Shown here in pieces: positions 6,227-6,859 of a stretch of 6,859 nucleotides of DNA. The DNA is taken from positions 1 to 6,859 of the forward strand of contig JAQXMV010000069.1 in assembly GCA_029013165.1 (NCBI GenBank). The letters are read 5' to 3'. Under the pieces are notes generated by a model. That model saw only the letters and a program-made list of their open reading frames with translations. It was not told the origin of the DNA and ran no database searches. Each line of letters starts with the position of its first letter. Position 1 is the first letter of the stretch. This DNA is from Oscillospiraceae bacterium (GTDB lineage: Bacteria > Bacillota > Clostridia > Oscillospirales > Acutalibacteraceae). The position numbers were made by a program, and so were the translations under genes.

Positions 6227-6859
6227 TATACCTTGATAATGCCGCCACCTCTTTTCCGAAGCCGCGAAGCGTCCTCGACGCCATGGTCAGAGCACAAAGA
6301 GATTTCGGCGCAAACCCCGGCAGGGGAGGACACAGTCTGACCATGAGAGCCGGAGACGAGGTCTATGCCGCCAGAGAGCTTCTCTCCAATATGTTTCACT
6401 GCAGCAGTGACAGGGTCATATTTACCAATAACTGTACAACCTCTCTCAATATGGCAATCAACGGCCGCGCAAAAAAAGGCGACCATATTGTCATATCCGA
6501 TCTTGAGCATAACTCGGTTCTTCGTCCGGTATATGATCTTTATGAAAAAGGAAAAATAACTTATAGTGTTTTTACCGTCGATCCAAAAGATGAAGAGAAA
6601 ACGTTGCGTAATTTTCTTTCCAGTCTGCGCAGTAATACTTCTATGGTGATCTGCACCATGGTCTCCAATGTTTTCGGTACGGTTCTGCCGGTAAAAAGGA
6701 TCGCAGCAGAGTGCCAAAAAAGGAAGATTTGTTTTGTCCTCGACGGTGCTCAGTCAGCGGGTGTTTTTCCCATTGACATGAAAAATGACGGTATTGACAT
6801 TTTGTGTGCTCCGGGGCACAAGGGTCTTTACGGCCCCATGGGCACCGGCGTACTGATGC
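6223..6859 (+). CDS. Class V aminotransferase / cysteine desulfurase family protein, N-terminal part (3' truncated by window)
   Basis: The first 212 residues of a PLP-dependent fold-type I enzyme; the window ends before the stop. The start MIYLDNAATSFPKP is the classic opening of NifS/SufS-like cysteine desulfurases and their relatives. Visible active-site residues are H96 in SDLEHNSVLRP, which stacks on the PLP ring; D174 and Q177 in LDGAQSAG, which contact the ring nitrogen and the phenolic oxygen; and K200 in APGHKGLYGPMG, the Schiff-base lysine. RVIFTNNCTTSLNMAI is the phosphate-binding region near residue 70. The catalytic cysteine loop expected near residue 330 is off the edge, so desulfurase activity cannot be confirmed. 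The SFPKP opening and GHKGLYGP fit the subgroup often annotated as 'cysteine desulfurase family protein' (EF2568-like), which is linked to SelD and selenium-dependent molybdenum hydroxylases in some genomes. It is translationally coupled to the upstream carrier-like gene. Confidence 0.88.
   Translation, partial: MIYLDNAATSFPKPRSVLDAMVRAQRDFGANPGRGGHSLTMRAGDEVYAARELLSNMFHCSSDRVIFTNNCTTSLNMAINGRAKKGDHIVISDLEHNSVLRPVYDLYEKGKITYSVFTVDPKDEEKTLRNFLSSLRSNTSMVICTMVSNVFGTVLPVKRIAAECQKRKICFVLDGAQSAGVFPIDMKNDGIDILCAPGHKGLYGPMGTGVLM

Overview
The window looks like chromosomal DNA of a spore-forming member of the Clostridia, plausibly a gut Oscillospiraceae/Lachnospiraceae-type anaerobe. The reasons are a sporulation sigma-E gene at the left edge, strong AGGAGG-type ribosome binding sites, moderate GC, and protein families common in that class. 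Species cannot be named from the sequence alone. There are eight genes, two of them cut by the window edges. I see no RNA genes, mobile elements, CRISPR arrays or long repeats, and no gene-free stretch over 300 bases.

Layout. Positions 1-408 hold the 3' part of sigE. A TauE/SafE-type membrane permease follows (506-1279) and ends in a strong intrinsic terminator (1298-1328). A consensus promoter (1365-1393) starts a three-gene operon: a PfkB-family sugar/nucleoside kinase (1437-2354), an overlapping Cof-type HAD phosphatase (2347-3174), and a secreted LCAT-like alpha/beta hydrolase (3206-4675). A hairpin at 4695-4730 lies between this operon and the convergent minus-strand metallophosphoesterase gene (4737-5864). 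A 131-base divergent intergenic region (5865-5995) carries promoter elements for both sides and three copies of the hexamer CTATGT. On its right, a 76-residue Se/S-carrier-like protein (DUF3343 type, 5996-6226) is translationally coupled by an ATGA overlap to a class V aminotransferase/cysteine desulfurase-like gene (6223 to the right edge).

How the genes work together. The central operon pairs a cytoplasmic kinase and a small-molecule phosphatase with an exported acyl-hydrolase-like enzyme; a shared substrate pathway is inference. The right-hand pair is a sulfur/selenium-trafficking module by family context, and the genes just beyond the window would decide whether it belongs to selenium metabolism. 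Nothing here is a proven new system. The points most worth a second look are the DUF3343-desulfurase pair, the CTATGT array in the divergent promoter region, the kinase-phosphatase-secreted hydrolase operon, and the tail-anchored-looking phosphoesterase.
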